Source of the DNA: Bradyrhizobium glycinis
Lineage (GTDB): Bacteria; Pseudomonadota; Alphaproteobacteria; Rhizobiales; Xanthobacteraceae
NCBI RefSeq assembly: GCF_016031655.1
Contig: NZ_JACCHQ010000011.1
Span: 124,001-188,000 of the forward strand
DNA length: 64,000 nt
Direction of reading: 5' to 3'
This document shows, piece after piece, positions 27,344-36,535 of the stretch (position 1 is the stretch's first letter; the number at the start of each line of letters is the position of its first letter). Below the pieces are notes generated by a model. The model was not told the origin of the DNA, made no database searches, and saw nothing but the letters and a program-made list of their open reading frames with translations. The position numbers and the translations under genes were made by a program.

Positions 27344-28267
27344 ATGGCAACGATCACTGCTGCGATGGTCAAGGACCTGCGCGAATCGACCGGCGCGGGC
27401 ATGATGGACTGCAAGGCCGCGCTCACCGAGACCAATGGCGACATGGAAGCGGCGCAGGATTGGCTGCGCAAGAAGGGGCTGTCCAAGGCCGCCAAGAAGT
27501 CGGGCCGCGTCGCCGCGGAGGGCCTGATCGGCGCGCTCACCAAGGGCACCAAGGGCGTCGTGGTCGAGGTCAACTCCGAGACCGACTTCGTCGCGCGCAA
27601 CGGCCAGTTCCAGGGCCTGGTCAAGATGATCGCCCAGGTTGCGTTCGACGTCGGTGCCGACGTCGAGAAGATCAAGGCCGCCAAGGTCGGCGACGTCACG
27701 GTCGAAACCGCCATCAATGATGCGATCGCCACCATCGGCGAGAACATGACGCTGCGCCGTGCCGCCCAGCTCGAGGTGAGCCAGGGCGTGGTCTCGCACT
27801 ACGTCCACGGTGCCGTCATCGAGGGCGCCGGCAAGATGGGCGTGATCGTGGCGCTGGAATCGCCGGGCAAGGCCGATGAGCTCGCCGCGCTCGGCCGTCA
27901 GATCGCGATGCACGTTGCGGCCGCCAACCCGCTGGCGCTCGATCCGTCCGGCCTCGATCCGGCCGTGGTCAAGCGCGAGAAGGACGTGCTGGCCGACAAA
28001 TACCGTCAGCAGGGCAAGCCCGAGAACGTGATCGAGAAGATCGTCGAGTCCGGCCTCAAGACCTACTACAAGGAAGTCTGCCTGCTCGAGCAGGCCTTCA
28101 TCCACGACACCGGCAAGTCGGTGGCGCAGGCGGTGAAGGAGGCCGAGGGCAAGGTCGGTGGCGCTGTGAAGATCGCCGGCTTTGTGCGTTATGCTCTCGG
28201 CGAGGGAATCGAGAAGCAGGAAAGCGACTTCGCGGCCGAGGTCGCCGCGGCCAGCGGCAAGAAGTAA
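27344..28267 (+). CDS. tsf: Elongation factor Ts
   Basis: This 307-residue protein is the nucleotide exchange factor for EF-Tu. The signature LRESTGAGMMDCKAAL, the TDFVARN core motif and the C-terminal KVGGAVKIAGFVRYALGEG region are all present. AAAGGA precedes the ATG. It follows rpsB by 133 bases. Confidence 0.98.
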   Translation: MATITAAMVKDLRESTGAGMMDCKAALTETNGDMEAAQDWLRKKGLSKAAKKSGRVAAEGLIGALTKGTKGVVVEVNSETDFVARNGQFQGLVKMIAQVAFDVGADVEKIKAAKVGDVTVETAINDAIATIGENMTLRRAAQLEVSQGVVSHYVHGAVIEGAGKMGVIVALESPGKADELAALGRQIAMHVAAANPLALDPSGLDPAVVKREKDVLADKYRQQGKPENVIEKIVESGLKTYYKEVCLLEQAFIHDTGKSVAQAVKEAEGKVGGAVKIAGFVRYALGEGIEKQESDFAAEVAAASGKK

Positions 28268-28269
28268 GC

Positions 28270-28289
28270 GCCGGAACGTTCCTTCCGGC
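28270..28289. other. Stem-loop between tsf and pyrH
   Basis: GCCGGAA / TTCCGGC can form a 7-bp stem with a six-base loop just after the tsf stop. No T run follows, so read-through into pyrH is expected. Confidence 0.35.
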
Positions 28290-28327
28290 GAGCCGCCGGA
28301 AGCGGCGCCCGGAGAAGGAAAGTGCTC

Positions 28328-29044
28328 ATGACTGATCCGGTCTATCGTCGCGTCGTGATCAAGCTGTCCGGCGAATATCTCGCGGGACAGCAAGGCTTTG
28401 GCATCGATCAGCCGACCGTCGACCGGGTTGCGGACGACCTGATCGCCGCCCGTCATCTCGGCACCGAGGTCGCGGTCGTGATCGGCGGCGGCAACATGGT
28501 CCGGGGTGTCGAGGTCTCATCCCGCGGGGTGTCGCGCACCACCGGCGACACCATGGGAATGCTCGCCACCATAATGAATTGCCTCGCGCTGGAAGCGGCG
28601 ATCGAGCGCAAGGGAACGCCGGCACGGACGCTGTCGGCCTTCGTCATGCCCGAGATTTCCGAGCTGTTCACCCGCACTGCAGCGCACAAATATCTGGCCG
28701 AGGGCCGGATCGTGCTGCTCGGCGGCGGGACCGGCAATCCGTTCTTCACCACCGACACGACCGCGGTCCTGCGGGCCGCCGAGATCGGCGCGCAGGCGGT
28801 CCTGAAGGCCACGAATGTGGATGGGGTCTACTCGGCCGATCCGAAGCAAGATCCGACCGCGACTCGGTTCGACCGCCTGACGCATTCGCAGGCGATCGAG
28901 GGCGGTTACAAGGTGATGGATGCGACCGCCTTCGCGCTTGCCCGCGAGACATCGCTGCCTATCATCGTATTCTCGATCGCGGAGCCGGGCTCGATCGGCG
29001 CGATTCTGCGTGGCGTCGGCCACGGAACCATCGTCGCCGGCTGA
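28328..29044 (+). CDS. pyrH: UMP kinase
   Basis: This 238-residue enzyme phosphorylates UMP to UDP. It shows VIKLSGEYLAG at the N-terminus, VVIGGGNMVRG, and the uridylate-binding TNVDGVYSADP and TGNPFFTTDTTA motifs of the amino-acid kinase fold. ATG 28328 is 7 bases after GGAGAAGGAA; a GTG at 28322 is too close to that site. Confidence 0.97.
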   Translation: MTDPVYRRVVIKLSGEYLAGQQGFGIDQPTVDRVADDLIAARHLGTEVAVVIGGGNMVRGVEVSSRGVSRTTGDTMGMLATIMNCLALEAAIERKGTPARTLSAFVMPEISELFTRTAAHKYLAEGRIVLLGGGTGNPFFTTDTTAVLRAAEIGAQAVLKATNVDGVYSADPKQDPTATRFDRLTHSQAIEGGYKVMDATAFALARETSLPIIVFSIAEPGSIGAILRGVGHGTIVAG

Positions 29045-29110
29045 CGGCTCATCTGGCGCGCCGAAAGGGACGGTGCGGAGCGGTCGCCGGGATTTTGAAG
29101 GAGAAACGTG

Positions 29111-29674
29111 ATGGCCACGGGTAATTTCGACCTCAACGAAGTGAAGCGCCGCATGCAGGGCGCCGTCCAGTCCCTCAAGCACGAGCTCGGCGGCCTGCGC
29201 ACGGGACGCGCCTCCGCCTCGATGCTCGATCCGGTGCAGGTCGAGGCTTATGGCAGTCACATGCCGCTCAATCAGCTCGCCACCGTCAGCGTGCCGGAGC
29301 CGCGGCTGATCTCGGTGCAGGTCTGGGACAAGTCGATGGTCAAGGCCGTCGAGAAGGCGATCGTGGATTCCAATCTCGGCCTGTCGCCCGCGACCGAGGG
29401 CCAGGTGCTGCGCCTGCGCATTCCCGAGCTCAACGAGGAGCGCCGCAAGGAGCTGGTGAAGGTCGCGCACAAATATGCCGAAGCCGCCAAGGTCGCCGCA
29501 CGTCATGTCCGCCGCGACGGTCTCGACGTGCTCAAGAAGCTCGAGAAGAATCACGAAATGTCGGAGGACGATCAGAAGCGTCACGCCGACGAGGTGCAGA
29601 AGGCGACCGACGGCACCATCGCGGAGATCGACCAGTTGCTGGCCGCCAAGGAAAAAGAAATCCTCACCGTTTAA
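29111..29674 (+). CDS. frr: Ribosome recycling factor
   Basis: This 187-residue protein splits post-termination ribosomes with EF-G. The L-shaped RRF family motifs are present: LRTGRASASMLDPVQVEAYG, LNQLATVSVPEPRL and RRDGLDVLKKLEK. ATG 29111 follows GAAGGAG at ideal spacing. It is 66 bases after pyrH in the usual rpsB-tsf-pyrH-frr order. Confidence 0.98.
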   Translation: MATGNFDLNEVKRRMQGAVQSLKHELGGLRTGRASASMLDPVQVEAYGSHMPLNQLATVSVPEPRLISVQVWDKSMVKAVEKAIVDSNLGLSPATEGQVLRLRIPELNEERRKELVKVAHKYAEAAKVAARHVRRDGLDVLKKLEKNHEMSEDDQKRHADEVQKATDGTIAEIDQLLAAKEKEILTV

Positions 29675-29686
29675 GGCATCGCCTTC

Positions 29687-30445
29687 ATGTCCAACGCCGC
29701 CGCGCCCGCAACGGAAGGACCTGACAGGTCCGAGGCGCCTGCGCATGTCGCCATCATCATGGACGGCAACGGGCGTTGGGCGGCTGCGCGCGGTCTGCCG
29801 CGAGCGGAAGGGCATCGCCGCGGCGTGGACGCGCTGCGCCGCGTGGTGCGCGCCTCGCACGAGCTCGGCATCCGCTATCTCACCATCTTCTCGTTCTCTT
29901 CGGAGAATTGGTCGCGCCCGGCGAGCGAGATCGGCGACCTGTTCGGCCTGCTGCGGCGCTTCATCCGCAACGACCTGGCGAGCCTGCACCGCGACGGTGT
30001 CAAGGTCCGCATCATCGGCGAGCGCGAAGGGCTCGAGAGCGACATCTGCGCCTTGCTGAACGAGGCCGAGGAACTGACGCGCGACAACACGCGCCTGACG
30101 CTCGTCGTCGCCTTCAACTACGGCTCGCGGCAGGAGATCGCCAAAGCGGCGCAGAAGCTGGCCCGCGAGGTCGCGGAGGGTAGGCGGGATCCTGCCACGA
30201 TCGACGCCGAGACGCTTGGCGCGCATCTCGACGCGCCCGACATCCCGGACCCCGATCTCATCATCCGCACCAGCGGCGAGCAGCGCCTGTCCAACTTCCT
30301 GATGTGGCAGGCCGCCTATAGCGAGCTCGTGTTCGTGCCGATCCATTGGCCCGACTTCGACAAGGCGGCGCTGGAAAGCGCGATCGCCGAGTTTGGCAGG
30401 CGCGAACGCCGTTTTGGCGGCCTGGTCGCGAAGACCGCCTCGTGA
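29687..30445 (+). CDS. uppS: Isoprenyl transferase (undecaprenyl diphosphate synthase)
   Basis: This 252-residue cis-prenyltransferase makes the C55 carrier lipid for peptidoglycan and other envelope polymers. It has HVAIIMDGNGRWAAARGLPR with the catalytic Asp, the FSSENWSRP motif, and the C-terminal RTSGEQRLSNFLMWQAAYSE. It starts 12 bases after frr. Its stop overlaps the GTG start of cdsA as GTGA. Confidence 0.97.
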   Translation: MSNAAAPATEGPDRSEAPAHVAIIMDGNGRWAAARGLPRAEGHRRGVDALRRVVRASHELGIRYLTIFSFSSENWSRPASEIGDLFGLLRRFIRNDLASLHRDGVKVRIIGEREGLESDICALLNEAEELTRDNTRLTLVVAFNYGSRQEIAKAAQKLAREVAEGRRDPATIDAETLGAHLDAPDIPDPDLIIRTSGEQRLSNFLMWQAAYSELVFVPIHWPDFDKAALESAIAEFGRRERRFGGLVAKTAS

Positions 30446-31284
30446 ACGAACCCGATCCTGCATCGGCGGGCGTCAAGCCTGCCCCGAGCAATCTGGTGAT
30501 GCGGGTCCTCGCAGCGCTGGTGCTGGCGCCGCTGGCCATTGCGATCGCCTATGCCGGCGGCTGGCTGTGGGCGCTCCTCGTCACGCTGGTCTCGATCGGG
30601 CTGTTCGCGGAATGGCTGATGGTGGTGGGTGCGGGATCGGCCGCGCTGACCGGGGCAGGGACGGTCGCGATCGCCATGATGGGAGCCTCCGTCGCTTTCG
30701 GCGCGCTCAAGACGTCCGTCGCCACCGGCCTCATTGGCGGAGCCATCGTGACGCTGATCGCCCGGGGCAAGTTCTTATGGGCGGCCAGCGGATTTGCCTA
30801 TGCGGCGGCGGCGCTGCTGGCCTCGATCCTGGTGCGGAAGGATCTCGTCAACGGCTTCTCCGCGCTGATGTTCGTGCTCCTCGTGGTGTGGGCGACCGAC
30901 ATCGGCGGCTATTTCGCCGGACGCAGCATTGGTGGTCCGAAATTATGGCCGCGCGTGAGCCCGAAGAAGACCTGGGCCGGCGCGCTCGGCGGCTTTGCGG
31001 CGAGCCTTGCGGTCGCGGCCGGCTTTGCCGCGGCCGGGATCGGAAAGGCGGTTCCACTGCTGCTCGTCAGCGCCGTCCTGTCGATGGTGTCGCAGCTCGG
31101 CGATCTCTTCGAATCCGCCGTGAAGCGGCGCTTCGGTGTCAAGGATTCCAGTCACTTAATTCCCGGCCATGGCGGGCTTATGGATCGTCTGGACGGTTTT
31201 GTCGCCGCCATCCTGGCGGCCTGGATTATCGGCTTTTTCCGCCATGGTGTGCATAGCGCCGGAAGCGGTCTTATGGTTTGGTGA
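30442..31284 (+). CDS. cdsA: Phosphatidate cytidylyltransferase
   Basis: This 280-residue inner-membrane enzyme makes CDP-diacylglycerol for phospholipids. It has seven to eight helices, the SPKKTWAGALGG motif and the signature KDSSHLIPGHGGLMDRLDG. I chose the GTG at 30442 because it overlaps the uppS stop by four bases, a common coupling signal, and gives a normal N-terminus. Confidence 0.96.
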   Translation: MNEPDPASAGVKPAPSNLVMRVLAALVLAPLAIAIAYAGGWLWALLVTLVSIGLFAEWLMVVGAGSAALTGAGTVAIAMMGASVAFGALKTSVATGLIGGAIVTLIARGKFLWAASGFAYAAAALLASILVRKDLVNGFSALMFVLLVVWATDIGGYFAGRSIGGPKLWPRVSPKKTWAGALGGFAASLAVAAGFAAAGIGKAVPLLLVSAVLSMVSQLGDLFESAVKRRFGVKDSSHLIPGHGGLMDRLDGFVAAILAAWIIGFFRHGVHSAGSGLMVW

Positions 31285-31288
31285 GGAT

Positions 31289-32512
31289 ATGAGTGCCGTT
31301 CCCTTGCGTAACAACAGGCTTGCTGCGTCCGACATTCGCAGTGTCACGGTCCTCGGGGCCACTGGCTCGATCGGCGACAGCACGATGGATCTCTTGCGCG
31401 CCTCGCCCGAGCGCTACCGTGTTGAGGCGCTGACCGCGAACGGCAATGTCGCGGCGCTCGCCAAGCTCGCCAAGGAATTCAACGCGCGCTACGTCGCGAT
31501 CGCCGACGCCTCCAAGCTCGCCGAGCTCAAGGCTGCGCTCGCGGGCACGAGCACGGAATGCGGCGCCGGCGAAAGCGCGGTGATCGAGGCCGGCGCGCGT
31601 CCGGCCGACTGGGTGATGGCGGCTGTCAGCGGCGCTGCCGGGCTGAAGCCGGCGCTCGCCGCGGTCGATCGCGGCGCGCATGTCGCGCTCGCCAACAAGG
31701 AGTGCCTGGTCTGCGCCGGCGACTTCTTCATGCAGCGTGCGGCAAAAGCGGGCGCCTGCATCCTGCCGGCCGATTCCGAGCACAACGCGCTGTTCCAGGC
31801 GCTGAGCTCAGGCAATCGCGACGAGCTCGTCCGCGTCATCATCACGGCCTCCGGCGGCCCGTTCCGGACCTGGAAGCCTGTCGACATCGAGCAGGCGACG
31901 CTCGAGCAGGCCCTGAAGCATCCGAACTGGAGCATGGGCCAGAAGATCACGATCGATTCGGCCTCCATGATGAACAAGGGGCTCGAGGTGATCGAGGCGT
32001 CCTATCTGTTCGCGCTCTCGCCGGACGAAATCGACGTGCTGGTTCATCCGCAGTCGATCATCCACGGCATGGTCGAGTTTTCCGACTGCTCGGTGGTGGC
32101 CCAGCTCGGCGCGCCCGACATGAGGACGCCGATCGCCCATTGCCTCGGCTGGCCCGATCGCATCAAGGGCCCGGCGGCCAAGCTCGACCTTGCCAAGATC
32201 GGCCAGCTGACCTTCGAAGCGCCGGACTTCGAGCGCTTCCCCGGCCTGCGGCTGGCCTACGAATCGCTCCGGACCGGGAAGGGTGCGACCACCGTCTACA
32301 ACGCCGCCAACGAGGTCGCGGTCGCCGCCTTCATCGGCGGCAAGATCCGGTTCGGCGCGATTGCCCGGCTGGTCGAGGCGACCCTCGAGGATTGGATCAA
32401 AGGTGGCAACCAGGCGCCCCTGACCTCCGCGGACGATGCAATCTCTGTTGACCATGTTGCGCGAAATAGGGCTGCCGCCCTATTGCCTCAAATTGCCTTA
32501 AAGGCATCCTAG
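31289..32512 (+). CDS. dxr: 1-deoxy-D-xylulose 5-phosphate reductoisomerase
   Basis: This 407-residue enzyme performs the second step of the MEP isoprenoid pathway, supplying precursors for UppS. The NADPH-binding VLGATGSIGDSTMDLL, ANKECLVCAG, metal-binding ADSEHNALFQAL and SGGPFRTW motifs are visible. ATG 31289 lies five bases after the cdsA stop with GAGG nearby. Confidence 0.97.
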   Translation: MSAVPLRNNRLAASDIRSVTVLGATGSIGDSTMDLLRASPERYRVEALTANGNVAALAKLAKEFNARYVAIADASKLAELKAALAGTSTECGAGESAVIEAGARPADWVMAAVSGAAGLKPALAAVDRGAHVALANKECLVCAGDFFMQRAAKAGACILPADSEHNALFQALSSGNRDELVRVIITASGGPFRTWKPVDIEQATLEQALKHPNWSMGQKITIDSASMMNKGLEVIEASYLFALSPDEIDVLVHPQSIIHGMVEFSDCSVVAQLGAPDMRTPIAHCLGWPDRIKGPAAKLDLAKIGQLTFEAPDFERFPGLRLAYESLRTGKGATTVYNAANEVAVAAFIGGKIRFGAIARLVEATLEDWIKGGNQAPLTSADDAISVDHVARNRAAALLPQIALKAS

Positions 32513-32556
32513 TTGGTTCGGGACCAGGGCCTTGCGGCGCTGGGTGAGGGAATTCG

Positions 32557-33708
32557 ATGATCGACTTTTTCGTCCATAGTTTCAATACGTTGAGCCATGG
32601 GCTCCTCGGCTACGCGGTTCCCTTCCTGTTCGTCCTGACCATCGTCGTGTTCTTCCACGAGCTCGGCCATTTCTTGGTCGCGCGCTGGGCGGGCGTGCGC
32701 GTGTTGACCTTTTCGCTCGGCTTCGGCCCCGAGCTGGTCGGCTTCAACGACCGCCATGGCACCCGCTGGAAGATCTCGGCGATCCCGCTCGGCGGCTACG
32801 TCAAGTTCTTTGGCGACGAGAGCGAGGCCTCGACCCCGTCGGCCCAGACGCTGGCGGCCATGTCGGCCGAGGAGCGCGCCGGCAGCTTCCACCACAAGAA
32901 GGTCGGCCCCCGGGCGGCGATCGTCGCGGCCGGACCGATCGCCAATTTCATCCTGGGCGCGCTGATCTTCGCCGGAATGGCGCTCTATTACGGCAAGCCG
33001 AGCACGATCGCCCGGGTCGATGGTGTGGTCGCTGACGGCGCGGCGGCCGCCGCCGGCTTCAAGGTCGGCGACATCGTCGTCCAGATCGATGGCAAGCCGA
33101 TCGAGAGCTTTGCCGACATGCAGCGAATCGTTGCGATGAACGCCGGTTCGGCGCTTACTTTTCAGGTGAAGCGCGACGGCGGGATCGTCTCGCTGACCGC
33201 TACCCCGGCGCTGCTGGAGCGCAAGGATCCGTTCGGCAACAGCCACCGCCTTGGCGTTCTCGGCGTCGAGCACAAGTCGCAGGCTGGGGAGGCCTCGACC
33301 ACCCCGGTCGGCGTCGGTGAAGCGCTCAAGATCGGTGTCGAGCAGGTCTGGTTCATCATCACCAGCACCTTCAAGTTCCTGGGCTCGCTGTTCGTCGGCC
33401 ACGGCAATCCGAACGAGGTCAGCGGCGTCCTGGGAATCGCGAAAATGTCGGGGCAGGCGGCCAGCGCCGGGTTCCAGTTCGTGATCAATCTCTGCGCGGT
33501 GCTGTCGGTCTCGATTGGCCTTTTGAACCTGTTCCCGATCCCGCTGCTCGATGGCGGCCACCTGATGTTCTATGCGGCCGAGGTGGTCCGGGGCCGGCCC
33601 CTGTCCGAGCGGACCCAGGAAATGGGGTTCCGAATCGGGCTTGGCCTCGTGCTGATGTTGATGGTGTTTGCGACCTACAACGACATCCTGCGGATGGCCG
33701 CTTCCTGA
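32557..33708 (+). CDS. rseP: RIP metalloprotease RseP (site-2 protease)
   Basis: This 383-residue inner-membrane zinc protease cleaves anti-sigma factors within the membrane. It has the HELGH zinc motif (His34, Glu35, His38), one PDZ domain (about residues 130-210: DGVVADGAAAAAGFKVGDIVVQIDGKP, counted as a region) and the C-terminal NLFPIPLLDGGHL. One PDZ domain, rather than the two of E. coli, is usual in this group. It lies just ahead of bamA. Confidence 0.96.
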   Translation: MIDFFVHSFNTLSHGLLGYAVPFLFVLTIVVFFHELGHFLVARWAGVRVLTFSLGFGPELVGFNDRHGTRWKISAIPLGGYVKFFGDESEASTPSAQTLAAMSAEERAGSFHHKKVGPRAAIVAAGPIANFILGALIFAGMALYYGKPSTIARVDGVVADGAAAAAGFKVGDIVVQIDGKPIESFADMQRIVAMNAGSALTFQVKRDGGIVSLTATPALLERKDPFGNSHRLGVLGVEHKSQAGEASTTPVGVGEALKIGVEQVWFIITSTFKFLGSLFVGHGNPNEVSGVLGIAKMSGQAASAGFQFVINLCAVLSVSIGLLNLFPIPLLDGGHLMFYAAEVVRGRPLSERTQEMGFRIGLGLVLMLMVFATYNDILRMAAS

Positions 33709-33884
33709 TAGGGGCTTTTTTGTGGCGTTGCTGTTGAGCAACGTCTTGGAATGAAATTGAAATTACGGCGCTTTCGGCCGTTTGCGGCGTCGGCGAAATT
33801 GGCTACAAGCGGCCAGAACTTGGGGAATCTCCGGACCGGCGTTGGGGTTGGGTCTGGCAGGGAATGATAAGGGCGCGTTGCGCG

Positions 33885-36410
33885 ATGAAGTTTGGACTGC
33901 GACTCCGGGGGGGCTTGCTCGCAACCCTGATCTTGTTCGGCGCGCCGGTGGTTGCCCCGGTTGGGGCTGTTTTCGTGTCTTCGTCTGCGCTCGCTCAGAC
34001 CGTTCAGTCGATTACCGTCCAGGGGAATCGCCGCGTCGAGGTGGAGACGATCCGCTCCTATTTCAAGCCGGGTCCGGGCGGCCGGCTGGATCAGGCCGCC
34101 ATCGACGACGGCCTCAAGGCGTTGATCGAGACCGGCCTGTTCCAGGACGTCCGGATCAACCGCGGTTCCGGCGGCCAGCTCATCGTCTCCGTGGTGGAAA
34201 ACCCGGTGATCGGCCGCATCGCCTTCGAGGGCAACAAGAAGATCAAGGACGAGCAGCTCACCGCTGAAGTCCAGTCCAAGGCCCGCGGCACCTTCTCCCG
34301 CGCCATGGTGCAGTCGGATACGCTCCGTATCGCCGAAATCTATCGCCGCTCCGGTCGCTACGACGTGCGCGTCACGCCCGAGATCATCGAGCAGCCGAAC
34401 AATCGCGTCGACCTGATCTTCACGATCGAGGAGGGCGTCAAGACCGGCGTCCGGTCGATTGAGTTCGTCGGCAACAATGCCTTCTCGTCCTACCGCCTTC
34501 GCGACGTGATCAAGACGCGCGAAACCAATCTGCTGAGCTTCCTCGGCAGCGGTGACGTCTACGATCCCGACCGCGTCGAAGCCGATCGCGATCTGATCCG
34601 CCGATTCTACCTCAAGAACGGCTTCGCCGACGTGCAGGTCGTCGCGGCGCTCACCGAGTACGACCCGGAAAAGAAGGGCTTCAACGTCACCTTCAAGATC
34701 GAGGAAGGCGCGCAATACCGCGTCGGCGCGGTGGATTTCCGCACCAGCATTCCGAACTTCGATCCGAGCTCGATGCGCGCCTATTCGCGCGTCAATGTCG
34801 GCTCGCTCTACAACGTCGAATCGGTCGAGAAGTCGGTCGAGGAGATGCAGATCGAGGCCTCCCGCCGCGGCTATGCTTTCGCCGTGGTGCGGCCCGGCGG
34901 CGACCGCAACTTCGAAGCGCACACCGTGTCCGTCGTGTTCAACATCGACGAGGGCCCGCGCACCTATATCGAGCGAATCAACCTGCGCGGTAATACCCGC
35001 ACGCGCGACTACGTGATCCGCCGCGAGTTCGACATCTCGGAAGGCGACGCCTACAACCGCGCGCTGGTCGACCGTGCCGAGCGGCGCCTGAAGAACCTCG
35101 ACTATTTCAAGAACGTGAAGATCACGACCGAGCCGGGCTCGTCGAGCGACCGCGTCATCCTGATCGTCGACATGGAAGAAAAATCGACCGGCGACTTCTC
35201 GGTCTCGGGCGGTTACTCCACCACCGACGGCGCGCTGGCCGAAGTCTCGATCGCCGAGCGCAACCTGCTCGGTCGCGGCCTGTTCGCCAAGGCTGCGGTG
35301 ACTTATGGCCAGTATGCGCGCGGCTACTCGCTGTCGTTCGTCGAGCCGTATCTGCTCGACTATCGCGTGGCGCTCGGCCTCGACCTCTATCAGCGTGAGC
35401 AGAAGTCCAACAGCTACATCTCCTACGGCACCAAGACGCTCGGCTTCTCGCCGCGCCTTGGCTTCTCATTGCGTGAAGATCTCGCGCTCCAGTTGCGCTA
35501 CTCGGTCTATCGGCAGGAGATCACGCTGCCGAGCTACCTGGCGAACTGTAACAACAACATCTTCGATCCCAACTACAATCCGAGCCCGGCCTTCATTGCG
35601 GCCGGCAACCCGCCCAGTCCCTCGAACACCTCGACGCTTGGTTGCTACAGCGACGGCGAGGCCTCGCTGCCGGTGCGCAAGGAGCTCGCCAACGGCAAGA
35701 CGCTGACCTCGGCGCTCGGCTACACGCTGACCTACAACACGCTGGACAACAACAAGAACCCGACCGACGGTCTGCTCGTCGACTTCCGGCAGGACTTCGC
35801 CGGCGTCGGCGGCGACGTCTCCTATCTGAAGTCGGTCGTCGATGCGAAGTACTACACCCCGCTCGTCTCAGACATCGTCGGCCTCGTCCGCGTGCAAGGC
35901 GGCATGCTGAACAAGATCGGCGACGATCTGCGCATGCTCGACCACTTCCAGATGGGCCCGAACCTCGTCCGCGGCTTTGCCCCGAACGGCATCGGTCCCC
36001 GCGACTTGAATCCGTTCGGTACGCAGGATGCGCTCGGCGGCACCAAGTACTGGGGTGCTTCGTTCGAATTGCAGATGCCGTTCTGGTTCCTGCCCAAGGA
36101 AGTGGGTCTGAAGGGCGCGGTCTATGCCGACGCCGGCGGCCTCTACGACTACAGGGGACCGACGAGCTGGACCACCACCAACGAGGTCAACGCGCCGGGC
36201 TGTATCCCGTCGACCATCAATCCCTCGAGCACGGGAACCTGCACCGGTCTCGTCTATGACGACAGCAAGGTCGTCCGCTCGTCGGTCGGTGTCGGCGTGA
36301 TCTGGCAGTCGCCGTTCGGACCGCTGCGCTTCGACTACGCCGTGCCGCTCAGCAAGGGCAAGTACGACCGCACGCAGGAGTTCCGGTTCGGCGGCGGCAC
36401 CACGTTCTAA
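33885..36410 (+). CDS. bamA: Outer-membrane protein assembly factor BamA
   Basis: This 841-residue protein folds and inserts outer-membrane proteins. A signal peptide (ending SALAQ) is followed by five POTRA domains (about residues 25-420; first TVQSITVQGNRRVEVETI) and a 16-strand Omp85 barrel with RGFAPNGIGPRD, close to the conserved VRGF/Y motif, and ending in FRFGGGTTF. ATG 33885 gives a typical signal peptide; an upstream ATG at 33864 is also possible. It follows rseP by about 175 bases, where its own promoter may lie. Confidence 0.97.
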   Translation: MKFGLRLRGGLLATLILFGAPVVAPVGAVFVSSSALAQTVQSITVQGNRRVEVETIRSYFKPGPGGRLDQAAIDDGLKALIETGLFQDVRINRGSGGQLIVSVVENPVIGRIAFEGNKKIKDEQLTAEVQSKARGTFSRAMVQSDTLRIAEIYRRSGRYDVRVTPEIIEQPNNRVDLIFTIEEGVKTGVRSIEFVGNNAFSSYRLRDVIKTRETNLLSFLGSGDVYDPDRVEADRDLIRRFYLKNGFADVQVVAALTEYDPEKKGFNVTFKIEEGAQYRVGAVDFRTSIPNFDPSSMRAYSRVNVGSLYNVESVEKSVEEMQIEASRRGYAFAVVRPGGDRNFEAHTVSVVFNIDEGPRTYIERINLRGNTRTRDYVIRREFDISEGDAYNRALVDRAERRLKNLDYFKNVKITTEPGSSSDRVILIVDMEEKSTGDFSVSGGYSTTDGALAEVSIAERNLLGRGLFAKAAVTYGQYARGYSLSFVEPYLLDYRVALGLDLYQREQKSNSYISYGTKTLGFSPRLGFSLREDLALQLRYSVYRQEITLPSYLANCNNNIFDPNYNPSPAFIAAGNPPSPSNTSTLGCYSDGEASLPVRKELANGKTLTSALGYTLTYNTLDNNKNPTDGLLVDFRQDFAGVGGDVSYLKSVVDAKYYTPLVSDIVGLVRVQGGMLNKIGDDLRMLDHFQMGPNLVRGFAPNGIGPRDLNPFGTQDALGGTKYWGASFELQMPFWFLPKEVGLKGAVYADAGGLYDYRGPTSWTTTNEVNAPGCIPSTINPSSTGTCTGLVYDDSKVVRSSVGVGVIWQSPFGPLRFDYAVPLSKGKYDRTQEFRFGGGTTF

Positions 36411-36419
36411 TTCGATCAG

Positions 36420-36493
36420 CACGGCACGATCCGGATCACCGGAGCCGGTTTCCGAAAGGAATCGTGCCGATCCAAGAGATGAGGCATGATGCG
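36420..36493. repeat. Degenerate palindromic intergenic repeat (Bradyrhizobium type)
   Basis: Perfect 9-base arms CGGCACGAT (36422-36430) and ATCGTGCCG (36461-36469) enclose CCGGTTTCCGAAAGG, followed by a GGCATGAT segment. This layout resembles a very common rhizobial palindrome with CCGGTTTTCCG and GATCATGC cores. It sits between bamA and lpxD. Confidence 0.55.
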
Positions 36494-36535
36494 GCCTGAC
36501 CGCTTCATGCCGAAGCCGGACCGCGACGGGGTGGA

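Noticed and set aside
28517..30463. A 648-codon minus-strand frame across pyrH, frr and uppS
   Set aside because: Three conserved housekeeping genes are plainly encoded on the plus strand.
33709..33725. T run after rseP as a terminator
   Set aside because: GGGGCTTTTTTG has no stem ahead of it, so it is not a rho-independent terminator.
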